Source: Pigmentiphaga daeguensis (GTDB lineage: Bacteria; Pseudomonadota; Gammaproteobacteria; Burkholderiales; Burkholderiaceae_B). From it: a stretch of 64,000 nt of DNA. Positions 1 through 8,714 of this stretch are shown here, piece by piece. The notes below the pieces were generated by a model. It was not told the origin of the DNA, ran no database searches, and was given only the letters and a program-made list of their open reading frames with translations. Position 1 is the stretch's first letter. Each line of letters begins with the position of its first letter. The DNA is taken from positions 62,001-126,000 of the forward strand of contig NZ_BAAAEN010000002.1 in NCBI RefSeq assembly GCF_039523035.1, given 5' to 3'. The position numbers were made by a program, and so were the translations under genes.

Positions 1-1504
1 GGAGCAGACCGCCAGCGCGGCCTATCCCCATGTATTCATCGGCGAGGACGAAGCCCGTGCCTGGGGGCTGACGCCGCGCACGCGGGCCGAGCGCGAACGC
101 ATGATCGAAGGCGCGGTCGGCCGTATCGCCGGCATGCAGAAGGCAGGCGGCGGCTTCGCGCTGTGGGGCGACGGTGCCCAGGAGATCTGGCTGTCGGCCT
201 ATGTGACAGGCTTCCTGCAGGATGCCCGCACGGCGGGTTTCAACGTGCCCGACCTGGTGTCGCGCCGCGCCTCCGACTGGTTGCTGAGCCAGTTGCAGCA
301 ATCCTCGGCCAACTTCCCCAGCCTGCCGCAGAACCTGCTGGCCCAGCTTGCCGCCGGCCCCGGCCAGCGGCTGCGTGACAACGACTACAACCTGCTGCGC
401 GACAGCCATCGCCGCTTCGCCGAGCTGGCCAACGCGGCCTACGTGCTGGCCCGCGAGCAGAAGGCGCCGTTGTCCACCCTGCGGGTGCTGTACGACAACT
501 ACCGCGACCGCTCGCGCTCGCCGTTGCCGCTGGTGCACCTGGGCATCGCCCTGAAGCTGATGGGCGACGAGACGCGCGCGCGTTCGGCCTTCGACGAGGC
601 GATGACGCGCGGCTACGGCATCGACGCCAATCGCTACGGCGGCTATGGCGAATGGCTGGGCGACTACGGTTCGGCGCTGCGCGACTACGCGATGTCCTAT
701 GCGTTGATGATGCAGCACCAGATCGATCATCCGCGGCGCGAGGCCCTGCTGGGCGACGTGGCCGGCCGCCTGGGCAGCCGCAGCTATCTGTCCACCCAGG
801 AGCAACTGGCGCTGTTCCTGGCCGCGCGGGCGGCGGGCGGCGTTGCCGGGGCGCAATGGACGGCGACGCTGCGCACGGCCCAGGGCGAGCAACAGCTCAG
901 TTCGCGCGACACCGAGGCACGCAGCTTCACGGCCGCGCAGCTGGCCGGCGGCGTGGACATCGTCAATACGCAGGCCGATCCGCTGTTCGTCGAGGTGGAC
1001 GTGCAGGGCTACCCGCGCCAGGCCGAGGCGCCGCGCGCCTCCGGCGTCACGATCGCGCGCAGCTGGTACGAGTCGGACGGACGTCCCTGGAACGGCCGTC
1101 CGCTGCAGACCGGCGAGATGCTGATCGTCAAGCTGGACGTCGCCTCCGACCGCCGCATCGAGGACGCGCTGGTGGTGGACCGCGTGCCCGCGGGGCTCGA
1201 GGTCGAGAACATGAACCTGAGCCAGGGACCGGACTTGGCGGACTGGAAGGTAGGCGGCGTGCAGGTGTCCGAGGCGTTGAACGACACGCGCATCAAGCAC
1301 CGCGAGTACCGTGACGATCGTTATGTCGCGGCCGTGGCCATACAGGGGCCGGTCACCGTTTTCTATCGCGTGCGGGTGGTCACGCCGGGCCGCTTCGTCG
1401 TGCCCGCGCCGGTGGTCGAGGACATGTACCGTCCCGAGATCCGCGCCGTGGGCGCGTCTTCCGGCCCGCTGGTGATCAGCGACCCGCGCGGAGGCGCGCG
1501 CTGA
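1..1504 (+). CDS. Bacterial alpha-2-macroglobulin family protein, C-terminal part (5' end outside window)
   Basis: About 500 C-terminal residues of a large envelope protein. The frame is open from base 2, and its first residues, EQTASAAYP, resemble the region just after the thioester motif (CxEQ) of bacterial alpha-2-macroglobulins such as E. coli YfhM. The Cys itself would lie outside the window. Later residues fit the helical thioester domain and the receptor-binding-like C-terminal domain. In this family the protein is a periplasmic, often lipid-anchored protease trap. The downstream overlapping gene encodes penicillin-binding protein 1C, the usual partner of YfhM-type proteins, which supports the call. 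Whether the thioester is intact cannot be judged here. Confidence 0.85.
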   Translation, partial: EQTASAAYPHVFIGEDEARAWGLTPRTRAERERMIEGAVGRIAGMQKAGGGFALWGDGAQEIWLSAYVTGFLQDARTAGFNVPDLVSRRASDWLLSQLQQSSANFPSLPQNLLAQLAAGPGQRLRDNDYNLLRDSHRRFAELANAAYVLAREQKAPLSTLRVLYDNYRDRSRSPLPLVHLGIALKLMGDETRARSAFDEAMTRGYGIDANRYGGYGEWLGDYGSALRDYAMSYALMMQHQIDHPRREALLGDVAGRLGSRSYLSTQEQLALFLAARAAGGVAGAQWTATLRTAQGEQQLSSRDTEARSFTAAQLAGGVDIVNTQADPLFVEVDVQGYPRQAEAPRASGVTIARSWYESDGRPWNGRPLQTGEMLIVKLDVASDRRIEDALVVDRVPAGLEVENMNLSQGPDLADWKVGGVQVSEALNDTRIKHREYRDDRYVAAVAIQGPVTVFYRVRVVTPGRFVVPAPVVEDMYRPEIRAVGASSGPLVISDPRGGAR

Positions 1505-3870
1505 GGCGGCGCTGGTTCGCCGCCGCGGCGGCGGGGGCGGTCGCGCTGGGGGCGCTGTGGGCGGCGGACCGGATGCATCCGCTGCCGGCCCAGGCCTTCC
1601 GGCCGGCCGATGGTGGCCTGGTGGTCACGTCGGCCGACGGCAGCCCCCTGCGTGCCTATCCGGGCGAGGACGGCATCTGGCGCTACCCCGTTTCGCCCGA
1701 GGACGTGTCCCCGCTGTATCTCCAGGCGCTGCTGACCTACGAGGACCGCTGGTTCTACTGGCATGGTGGCATCAATCCCTACGCCATGGCGCGCGCGGCC
1801 TGGCAGTGGGCGGCTTCGGGCCGCATCGTCTCGGGCGGTTCGACCCTGACCATGCAGGTCGCGCGCATGATCGACCCGGCGCTGCGCGGCGCACCGCGCA
1901 GCATGGGTGCCAAGCTGCGTCAGATGGCGCGGGCGGTGCAACTGGAATGGCACCTGTCCAAGCGCGACATCCTGGCCCTGTACCTGAATCATGCGCCCAT
2001 GGGCGGCATCGTCGAAGGCGTCGAGATGGCCAGCCGCGCCTACCTGGGCAAGCCGTCGCGCCAGCTGAGCCATGCCGAGGCCGCGCTGCTGACGGCGTTG
2101 CCGCAGGCGCCGTCCCGGCTGCGGCCCGACCGCGCGCCCGAGGCGGCCCGGGCGGCGCGCGACAAGGTGCTCGCCCGGATGGTCGAGCGCGGCCGCTGGA
2201 CCGCCGAGGTGGCCGGGGATGCGCGCATCGAGCGCGTGATCGTGCAGCCGCTGCGCGGCCACTGGCTGGCGCCGCTGGCCGCCGAACGCCTGCGCCAGCG
2301 GCCGCGGGGGACCGCCGCGGCCCGCCGCGTGGTCCGGTCCACCCTGGACGCCGAATGGCAGTCCATCGTCGAGGACATGCTGCTGGATCGCGTGGATACG
2401 CTGCCGCCCAAGGTGTCGATGGCCGTGCTGGTGATGGACAACGACAGCATGGAGGCGCGTGTCTACGCGGGATCGGCCGATTTTTCCGACGCCCGCCGGG
2501 CGGCCCACGTGGACATGGTCCGGGGCGTGCGTTCGCCGGGCTCGACGCTCAAGCCCTTCCTGTACGCGATGGCGCTGGACGAGGGCATGATCCATTCCGA
2601 GAGCCTGCTGGTCGACGCGCCGCAGACCTTCGGCGGCTACCGGCCGGGCAATTTCCAGGCGTCCTTCTCGGGGGCGGTCAGCGTGTCCGAGGCCTTGCAG
2701 CGTTCGCTCAACGTGCCCGCGGTCGACCTGCTCGATCGCATCGGCCCAGCGCGCTTCGCATCGGCGCTGCGCGCGGGCGGGCTGCGCCTGCGCATCCCGG
2801 CGGGCGCGGCCCCCAACCTGAGCCTGATCCTGGGCGGGGCGGGTACCACGCTGGAAGAGCTGGTGGGCGCCTACCGCGCCTTGGCGCGCGGCGGCATCGC
2901 CGGCCGCGTGCGGCTGACCGCCGACGAGCCGCGCGTCGAGTCCCGCATCATGAGCGAGGGCGCGGCCTTCATCGTGCGCGACATCCTGGAGAGCGGCGGC
3001 CGGCCCGACCGGCCGTTCTATGCCGGCGGCCGGGGGCTGGCCTGGAAGACCGGCACGAGCTTCGGCTTTCGCGATGCCTGGGCCGTGGGCGTGACCGATG
3101 CCTGGACGCTGGGCGTCTGGGTGGGCCGGCCCGACGGCACGCCCAATCCCGGTTTTTTCGGCGCCAACGTCGCCGCGCCGCTGCTGCAGGACCTGGTGGC
3201 AGCGCTGCCGGCGGCCGCGCCCGTTCCCCGCGTGCCGCCCGCCTCGGTACGCGCGCAGTCGATCTGCTGGCCGCTGGGCCTGCGGACCGACAGCACGCCC
3301 GAAGGCATGTGCCTGCAACGCCGCCAGGCCTGGGCGCTGGACGATGCCGTTCCGCCCACGCTGCCCGAGCGCGGAACGCAGGGCGGACTGGTGGAGACGA
3401 TCTGGGTCGATCCCCGCTCGGGAATGCGCACCGATCCGGGATGCCGCGTGCCGGGCACGCCCAGGCAGGTCGCGCGCTGGCCGTTGGCCCTGCAGCCGTG
3501 GGCGGAGGCGGGAATGCTGCCCGGAACCGGCGCGGCGCGCTGGCATCCGGCGTGCGGGGCAGTCTCGCACGCGGGCGCGGGCGTGCGGCTCGAAGGCCTG
3601 GACACGGGGGCGATCCTGCGCCCGGTGCCGGGACGCGACCGGATCGACGTGCAACTGCGGGCGCTGGGCGGCGACGGGACGCTGTGGTGGATGCTGGATG
3701 GCAAGCCGGTCCGCCGCACCGATGGCGCGAGTCCGGTCTCGCTGCGTTTCACCTCGAACGGCGCGCATACCGTCACCGTGATGGACGAGGGCGGTCGCTA
3801 CGACAGCGTGCGCTTCGCCGTGCGCGGACTGCCGGAACACGTTCGGAATGACGGCTCGGGAGGCTTATGA
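1501..3870 (+). CDS. pbpC: Penicillin-binding protein 1C (bifunctional glycosyltransferase/transpeptidase)
   Basis: Periplasmic peptidoglycan synthase anchored by one N-terminal membrane segment. A GT51 glycosyltransferase domain is shown by EDRWFYWHGG and GGSTLTMQVARM. The transpeptidase has the active-site motif SPGSTLKPF (SxxK), an SLN triad and KTGTSFGFRDAW (KTG). The last ~90 residues match the BiPBP C-terminal domain. The first in-frame ATG (1573) would remove the membrane anchor. No ATG, GTG or TTG lies between the upstream gene and 1573, but a CTG at 1501 overlaps the previous stop (CTGA) and sits 6 nt after GGAGG (1490-1494). It yields LRRRWF plus a hydrophobic stretch, so I chose it, giving 789 aa. 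The family assignment is firm; the CTG start is an inference. Confidence 0.93.
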   Translation: MRRRWFAAAAAGAVALGALWAADRMHPLPAQAFRPADGGLVVTSADGSPLRAYPGEDGIWRYPVSPEDVSPLYLQALLTYEDRWFYWHGGINPYAMARAAWQWAASGRIVSGGSTLTMQVARMIDPALRGAPRSMGAKLRQMARAVQLEWHLSKRDILALYLNHAPMGGIVEGVEMASRAYLGKPSRQLSHAEAALLTALPQAPSRLRPDRAPEAARAARDKVLARMVERGRWTAEVAGDARIERVIVQPLRGHWLAPLAAERLRQRPRGTAAARRVVRSTLDAEWQSIVEDMLLDRVDTLPPKVSMAVLVMDNDSMEARVYAGSADFSDARRAAHVDMVRGVRSPGSTLKPFLYAMALDEGMIHSESLLVDAPQTFGGYRPGNFQASFSGAVSVSEALQRSLNVPAVDLLDRIGPARFASALRAGGLRLRIPAGAAPNLSLILGGAGTTLEELVGAYRALARGGIAGRVRLTADEPRVESRIMSEGAAFIVRDILESGGRPDRPFYAGGRGLAWKTGTSFGFRDAWAVGVTDAWTLGVWVGRPDGTPNPGFFGANVAAPLLQDLVAALPAAAPVPRVPPASVRAQSICWPLGLRTDSTPEGMCLQRRQAWALDDAVPPTLPERGTQGGLVETIWVDPRSGMRTDPGCRVPGTPRQVARWPLALQPWAEAGMLPGTGAARWHPACGAVSHAGAGVRLEGLDTGAILRPVPGRDRIDVQLRALGGDGTLWWMLDGKPVRRTDGASPVSLRFTSNGAHTVTVMDEGGRYDSVRFAVRGLPEHVRNDGSGGL

Positions 3871-3915
3871 TGATTCTGGCCTCTTGCCCCTCGTGCGTAA
3901 TCGATGTTTAATATT

Positions 3916-3929
3916 CGAACAATAGTTCG
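3916..3929. promoter_or_regulatory. Inverted-repeat operator candidate upstream of pcaIJ
   Basis: CGAAC-AATA-GTTCG is a perfect 5-bp inverted repeat with a 4-bp spacer. A second imperfect dyad, GTTC (3925-3928) with GAAC (3936-3939), shares its right arm. It lies in an AT-rich pocket 80 bp before pcaI. GTTCG/CGAAC half-sites are typical of IclR-family regulators such as PcaR/PcaU, which control protocatechuate genes. No IclR gene is present in the window, so the binding protein is inferred. Confidence 0.5.
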
Positions 3930-4008
3930 CGTATAGAACTTTTTCCGTTTTGCAATCAGGTACGCCACCTGCGTCCCCCCGGACGGCAGGCATCGTGCGG
4001 AGACATAG

Positions 4009-4698
4009 ATGATCAACAAAATCGTGGCTTCGGTGGCCGAAGCGCTGGCCGGCGTCAAGGACGGCTCCACCATATTGGTAGGCGGGTTCGGCACGGCCGG
4101 CCTGCCCAACGCGCTGATCGACGGGCTGATCGAGCAGGGCGCCAAGGATCTCGTGGTGGTGAACAACAACGCCGGCAACGGCTATACGGGCCTGGCCGCG
4201 CTGCTGCAGACCGGGCGCGTGCGCAAGGTGATCTGCTCCTTCCCGCGGCAGACCGACTCCTACGTGTTCGACGAGCTCTATCGCGCCAAGAAGATCGAGC
4301 TCGAGCTCGTGCCCCAGGGCAACCTGGCCGAGCGCATCCGCGCCGCCGGCGCGGGCGTGGGCGCCTTCTACACGCCCACCGGCTTCGGCACGCTGCTGGC
4401 CGAGGGCAAGGAAACGCGGCACATCAACGGCCGCGACTACGTGCTGGAATACCCCATCCACGGCGACGTGGCGCTGATCTCGGCCTACAAGGGCGATCGC
4501 TGGGGCAACCTGACCTATCGCAAGACCGCGCGCAACTTCGGGCCCATCATGGCGACCGCTGCCAAGATGGCCATCGCCCAGGTGCACGAAACCGTCGAAC
4601 TGGGCGAGCTCGATCCCGAAGCGGTCGTGACGCCCGGCATTTTCGTCAAGCGCGTGGTGGCCGTCGGGGCCCAAGCCAACGCCCAACAGGCCGCCTGA
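4009..4698 (+). CDS. pcaI: 3-oxoadipate CoA-transferase, subunit A
   Basis: Alpha subunit of the family I CoA-transferase that moves CoA from succinyl-CoA to 3-oxoadipate in the cytoplasm, the first committed step of the lower beta-ketoadipate pathway. The 229-residue product has the glycine-rich CoA-binding stretch VGGFGTAGLPNALI near residue 24, NNNAGNG near residue 50 and GVGAFYTPTGFGT near 117, all typical of PcaI/ScoA. It is followed after 11 nt by the beta subunit. A succinyl-CoA:acetoacetate transferase would look similar, but the flanking maleylacetate reductase and pcaF favour 3-oxoadipate. A candidate IclR-type operator lies upstream. Confidence 0.9.
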   Translation: MINKIVASVAEALAGVKDGSTILVGGFGTAGLPNALIDGLIEQGAKDLVVVNNNAGNGYTGLAALLQTGRVRKVICSFPRQTDSYVFDELYRAKKIELELVPQGNLAERIRAAGAGVGAFYTPTGFGTLLAEGKETRHINGRDYVLEYPIHGDVALISAYKGDRWGNLTYRKTARNFGPIMATAAKMAIAQVHETVELGELDPEAVVTPGIFVKRVVAVGAQANAQQAA

Positions 4699-4709
4699 GG
4701 AACATGCAC

Positions 4710-5348
4710 ATGAACAAGATGAATCGAGACCAGATGGCCCAGCGCGTGGCGCGCGACATTCCCGAGGGCGCCTACGTGAACCTGGGCATCGGCCTGCCCA
4801 CGCTGGTGGCCAACCACCTGCCGGCCGATCGCGAGGTCCTGCTGCACACCGAGAACGGCCTCCTGGGCATGGGCCCCGCGCCCGAGAAGGGCCAGGAGGA
4901 CTGGGACCTGATCAACGCCGGCAAGCAGCCGGTCACCGCGCTGCCCGGTGCCGCCTATTTCCACCACGCCGATTCCTTCGCGATGATGCGCGGCGGCCAC
5001 CTGGACATCTGCGTGCTGGGTGCCTTCCAGGTGTCGGTCAAGGGCGACCTGGCCAACTGGCACACCGGCGCGCCGGACGCCATCCCCGCCGTGGGCGGCG
5101 CGATGGACCTGGCCATCGGCGCCAAGCAGGTATTCGTGATGATGGACCTGCTGACCAAGACGGGGTCCAGCAAGCTGGTGGAAACCTGCTCCTATCCGCT
5201 GACCGGCGTCGGCTGCGTGAGCCGGGTCTATTCCGACCTGGCCGTGTTCGACATCAAGAAGGACGGGGTCTCCGTCAGCGATGTGGTCGACGGACTGTCG
5301 TTCGACGAGTTGCAGCGCCTGTGCGGCGTGCCGCTGCGCAAGGCCTGA
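4710..5348 (+). CDS. pcaJ: 3-oxoadipate CoA-transferase, subunit B
   Basis: Beta subunit, carrying the catalytic glutamate in ENGLLGMGP that forms the glutamyl-CoA thioester intermediate in family I CoA-transferases. Residues GAYVNLGIGLPTLVANH near the N-terminus and the region around MDLLTKTGSSKLVE match PcaJ/ScoB. Two ATGs are possible, 4704 and 4710. The TGAGG ribosome site (4696-4700) is only 3 nt from the first and 9 nt from the second, so I use 4710 (212 aa). The gene lies between pcaI and the maleylacetate reductase gene in one presumed operon. Confidence 0.9.
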   Translation: MNKMNRDQMAQRVARDIPEGAYVNLGIGLPTLVANHLPADREVLLHTENGLLGMGPAPEKGQEDWDLINAGKQPVTALPGAAYFHHADSFAMMRGGHLDICVLGAFQVSVKGDLANWHTGAPDAIPAVGGAMDLAIGAKQVFVMMDLLTKTGSSKLVETCSYPLTGVGCVSRVYSDLAVFDIKKDGVSVSDVVDGLSFDELQRLCGVPLRKA

Positions 5349-5352
5349 CGCC

Positions 5353-6432
5353 ATGGACGCCTTCGTCTACAACGCCCATGCCGCCCGCGTGGTGTTCGGC
5401 GCGGGTTCGCTGCAGCACCTGGAACGGGAGATCGGGCTGCTGGGCGCGCAGCGGGCGCTGGTGTTGTCCACGCCCGGCCAGCGCAAGCTGGCCGAGCGCG
5501 TGGCGGCCCTGCTGGGGGCGAAGGCGGCGGGTATCTTCGACGGCGCGGTCATGCATGTGCCGATCGAGGCGGCCCGCCAGGCGCGCGACGAGGCGCGCCG
5601 GCTGGAGGCCGACTGCGCCGTCGCCATCGGCGGCGGCTCCACGGTGGGCCTGGGCAAGGCCATCGCGCTCGAGTCGGGGCTGCCGATCCTGGCCATTCCC
5701 ACGACCTACGCCGGTTCCGAGATGACGCCCATCTACGGCATCACCGAAGGCGGGCTGAAAAAGACGGGCAAGGACGCGCGCGTGCTGCCGCGTACCGTGA
5801 TCTACGATCCCGACCTGTCGACGGGGCTGCCGGTGGGGCTGTCGGTCACCAGCGCCATGAATGCCATGGCGCATGCCGCCGAAGGCCTCTACGCGCAGGA
5901 CAGCAATCCCATCATGTCGCTGATGGCCGAAGAAGGCCTGACGGCCATGTCCCGCGCCTTGCCGGGCATCGTGCGCCGGTCCGGCGACATCGAGGCCCGC
6001 TCGCAGGCGCTGTATGGCGCCTGGCTGTGCGGCACCGTGCTGGGCAACGTCGGCATGGCCCTGCACCACAAGCTTTGCCACACGCTGGGCGGCAGCTTCA
6101 ACCTGCCGCACGCCGAATGCCATACCATCGTGCTGCCGCATGCGATGGCCTACAACGCCCCGGCCGCGCCGGAGGCCATGGCCCGCATCGCGCGTGCCAT
6201 CGGCACCCAGGACGCGGCGGCGGGGCTCTACGATCTTGCCCGCGACAACGGCGCCCCCGTTGCCCTGCGGGATCTCGGCATGCCGGAGGCCGATCTCGAT
6301 CGCGCCGCCGACATCGCGGTGTCCAATCCCTATTGGAACCCGCGTCCCATCGAGCGCACGGCCATCCGCGCGCTGCTGCAGAACGCCTGGGCGGGTGTAC
6401 GCCCGGTCACCAACGTCAGTCGCAACCCCTAG
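5353..6432 (+). CDS. Maleylacetate reductase (iron-type alcohol dehydrogenase family)
   Basis: Reduces maleylacetate to 3-oxoadipate with NAD(P)H. The 359-residue protein has the Rossmann-like GGGSTVGLGKAIAL loop near residue 93 and PTTYAGSEMTPI near 116, which are characteristic of maleylacetate reductases within the Fe-ADH superfamily. Metal-type histidines appear in HAAEGLYA and in ALHHKLCHTLGG/NLPHAECHT. The ATG at 5353 is 4 nt after the pcaJ stop. Its position between pcaJ and pcaF, with a hydroxyquinol 1,2-dioxygenase gene 6 kb away, completes a route from hydroxyquinol to the TCA cycle. Confidence 0.9.
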   Translation: MDAFVYNAHAARVVFGAGSLQHLEREIGLLGAQRALVLSTPGQRKLAERVAALLGAKAAGIFDGAVMHVPIEAARQARDEARRLEADCAVAIGGGSTVGLGKAIALESGLPILAIPTTYAGSEMTPIYGITEGGLKKTGKDARVLPRTVIYDPDLSTGLPVGLSVTSAMNAMAHAAEGLYAQDSNPIMSLMAEEGLTAMSRALPGIVRRSGDIEARSQALYGAWLCGTVLGNVGMALHHKLCHTLGGSFNLPHAECHTIVLPHAMAYNAPAAPEAMARIARAIGTQDAAAGLYDLARDNGAPVALRDLGMPEADLDRAADIAVSNPYWNPRPIERTAIRALLQNAWAGVRPVTNVSRNP

Positions 6433-6460
6433 AACAGTTTTACCCAATCCGAGACAGAAC

Positions 6461-7666
6461 ATGACTACACACGCCTTCATCTGCGACGCGATCCGCACCC
6501 CCATCGGCCGCTACGGCGGCGCCCTGGCGTCGGTGCGCACCGACGACCTCGCGGCGATCCCGCTCAAGGCCCTGATGGAACGCAACCCCCGGCTGGACTG
6601 GGCCGCCGTCACCGACATCATCTTCGGCTGCGCCAACCAGGCAGGCGAGGACAACCGCAACGTCGCCCACATGGCCTCGCTGCTGGCCGGCCTGCCGCTG
6701 GAGCTGCCGGGGTCGACCGTCAACCGCCTGTGCGGTTCGGGCCTGGACGCGGTCGGCACCGCCGCGCGCGCGATCAAGTCGGGCGAGGCCGGTCTGATGC
6801 TGGCTGGCGGCGTCGAGAGCATGAGCCGCGCCCCGTTCGTGATGGGCAAGGCCGAGACCGCGTTCTCGCGCAACGCGCAGATCTATGACACGACCATCGG
6901 CTGGCGCTTCGTCAACAAGCTGATGAAGCAGATGTACGGCGTGGACTCCATGCCCGAGACGGCCGAGAACGTCGCCACCGACTACAAGATCGAGCGCGAG
7001 GCCCAGGACCGCATGGCACTGGCCAGCCAGGCCAAGGCCGCCGCGGCCCAGAAGTCCGGTTTCTTCGACGCCGAGATCACTCCCGTGACGATTCCCCAGA
7101 GGAAGGGCGACCCCATCGTCGTGACCAGGGACGAGCATCCGCGCGAGACCAGCATGGAAGCGCTGGGCCGCCTGAAGGGCGTGGTCCGCCCCGACGGCAC
7201 GGTCACCGCCGGCAATGCCTCGGGCGTGAACGACGGCGCTTGCGCGCTGCTGCTGGCCAGCGAGGCCGAGGCGGCCCGCCACGGCCTGACGCCGCGCGCC
7301 CGCGTGGTGGGCATGGCGACCGCCGGCGTGCCGCCCCGCATCATGGGCATGGGGCCCGCGCCCGCCACCCGCAAGGTGCTGGCGCTGACCGGCCTGACCC
7401 TGGACCAGATCGACGTGATCGAGCTGAACGAGGCGTTTGCCGCGCAGGGCCTGGCGGTGTTGCGCGACCTGGGCCTGGCCGACGACGACGCACGCGTGAA
7501 TCCCAACGGCGGCGCGATCGCGCTGGGCCACCCGCTGGGCGCCAGCGGCGCGCGGCTGGCCACGACGGCCATCAACCAGCTGCACCGCACCGGCGGCCGC
7601 TATGCGCTGTGCACGATGTGCATCGGCGTGGGCCAGGGGATCGCCGTCATCCTCGAGCGGGTCTGA
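6461..7666 (+). CDS. pcaF: 3-oxoadipyl-CoA thiolase
   Basis: Thiolase II family enzyme of 401 residues that cleaves 3-oxoadipyl-CoA into succinyl-CoA and acetyl-CoA. The nucleophilic Cys is in NRLCGSGLDAV (about residue 90), the active-site His in NPNGGAIALGHPLGASGAR, and the second Cys in CTMCIGVGQG near the C-terminus. GGVESMSRAPFVMGK is the usual covering loop. Family members also include acetoacetyl-CoA thiolases, and the PcaF reading depends on the upstream pcaIJ genes. The ATG at 6461 begins TTHAFICDAIRTPIGRYGG, the standard N-terminus. Confidence 0.92.
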   Translation: MTTHAFICDAIRTPIGRYGGALASVRTDDLAAIPLKALMERNPRLDWAAVTDIIFGCANQAGEDNRNVAHMASLLAGLPLELPGSTVNRLCGSGLDAVGTAARAIKSGEAGLMLAGGVESMSRAPFVMGKAETAFSRNAQIYDTTIGWRFVNKLMKQMYGVDSMPETAENVATDYKIEREAQDRMALASQAKAAAAQKSGFFDAEITPVTIPQRKGDPIVVTRDEHPRETSMEALGRLKGVVRPDGTVTAGNASGVNDGACALLLASEAEAARHGLTPRARVVGMATAGVPPRIMGMGPAPATRKVLALTGLTLDQIDVIELNEAFAAQGLAVLRDLGLADDDARVNPNGGAIALGHPLGASGARLATTAINQLHRTGGRYALCTMCIGVGQGIAVILERV

Positions 7667-7703
7667 TCCCGGCCACGGGCGCCGCCGACGCGGCGTCCGG
7701 CAC

Positions 7704-7735
7704 CGATGCCCCGCGGCAGGCGCCCCGGGGCATCG
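7704..7735. terminator. Hairpin between convergent genes
   Basis: CGATGCCCCG (7704-7713) pairs perfectly with CGGGGCATCG (7726-7735) around a 12-nt loop. It lies between the stop of pcaF and the stop of the convergent minus-strand gene. It lacks a strong T-run on either side (TCGTTTCC on plus), so it may be a weak bidirectional terminator or an RNA-stabilising stem. Confidence 0.55.
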
Positions 7736-7758
7736 TCGTTTCCGGGCTGGCGAGGCGC

Positions 7759-8574
7759 TCAGCCCAGCATGCCCACGATCGCGCGTCCGACGTAGCCGTG
7801 GCCCGGACTGCCTTTCATCACCACGGTCTGCGCGGCGATCTCGGCCGGCGAGTTGTCGCTTAAGATCCCGTCCTTCTCCAGGCTGATGCGCGCATACGCC
7901 TGGAGGCTGGATTCGTAGCCGCGCGTCTCGCCATAGACGGCGCCGCAGGCATCCTGCGGCAGCGCCAGCTGCGAGGTCAGGTACTTGCGGTCGTAGCGCG
8001 GGGCGCCGTCAGCGGTGGGGTAGACCTCCAGGTGCAGGTGCGGATAGCGCCCGGGGTAGCAGCCCGGGAAGATGGTCTGGAAGCTGACCTGGCCGTGGGC
8101 ATCGGCCACCTGGACCCCGCGCAGGAAGTTCTCGTCGCGCAGCTCCCGGGTGTACAGCGAATAGCCGCCGTCGCGCGTGCAATGCCACAGATAGACCGCC
8201 CGGCCGGGCAGCGGCGCGCAGCCGGCGCTGACGTCGACCAGCTTGATGGTCAGCTGCAGCGGCACGCCCTGAGCCGTGCCGCCGGCACCGCCGAAGCTGC
8301 TGCGCAGGTCGCTGCGCACGACGCCGGACGAGGCCAGGACGTTGGCCGCGTTGCTGGTGGGGCCGCCGCCGTTGGCGGGGTAGGGGCCGGCGGTTTCCTC
8401 GGGCAGCGCGATGCAGGTGCCCACGGCCGCGGCATCGCCGGCTCGGGCGAGGCCGGGCAGGCCCAGCGCCGCGGCGCTCGCGCCCAGCATGCGGGTCAGC
8501 GCGAGGCGCCGGGCCATCCGGCGCAGGTCGCGTTCCAGTTCGGTCGGGGCAAGCGCCGGTTGCGGTTCTGTCAT
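7759..8574 (-). CDS. Exported intradiol dioxygenase-like protein
   Basis: Belongs to the intradiol ring-cleavage dioxygenase superfamily (protocatechuate 3,4-dioxygenase beta-like). The C-terminal half has LWHCTRDGGYSLY, FLRGVQ, F-x-TIFPGCYPGRYPHLHLEVY, in which the closing HLH gives the two iron-type histidines. The first ~45 residues contain basic residues followed by LGASAAALGLPGLARAGDA. This looks like a Tat-type or Sec signal peptide, although the basic part reads RRMARRLALTR rather than a clean SRRxFLK. The ATG at 8574 has GGAAG upstream (271 aa). Exported intradiol-like proteins are known, but their substrates are mostly not established, so I give no substrate. Confidence 0.75.
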   Translation of the reverse strand: MTEPQPALAPTELERDLRRMARRLALTRMLGASAAALGLPGLARAGDAAAVGTCIALPEETAGPYPANGGGPTSNAANVLASSGVVRSDLRSSFGGAGGTAQGVPLQLTIKLVDVSAGCAPLPGRAVYLWHCTRDGGYSLYTRELRDENFLRGVQVADAHGQVSFQTIFPGCYPGRYPHLHLEVYPTADGAPRYDRKYLTSQLALPQDACGAVYGETRGYESSLQAYARISLEKDGILSDNSPAEIAAQTVVMKGSPGHGYVGRAIVGMLG

Positions 8575-8714
8575 GTGTCTTCCATCGCGGGTCGCCGTGC
8601 CGGGCGAAGGGAGGGGCAGGGGCCGCACGCGGCGCCGCCGCTATGGTACTTCGGCGCGCCGGACCGCGGCATGATCGTTTCGCAAGCATACGAAACCGGG
8701 ATATGCCGCCGGGC

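Noticed and set aside
1363..3840. 825-codon open frame on the minus strand opposite pbpC
   Set aside because: Composition (Arg, Ala, Gly, His-rich) without any domain; it mirrors the codon-position GC bias of pbpC, which has all its motifs.
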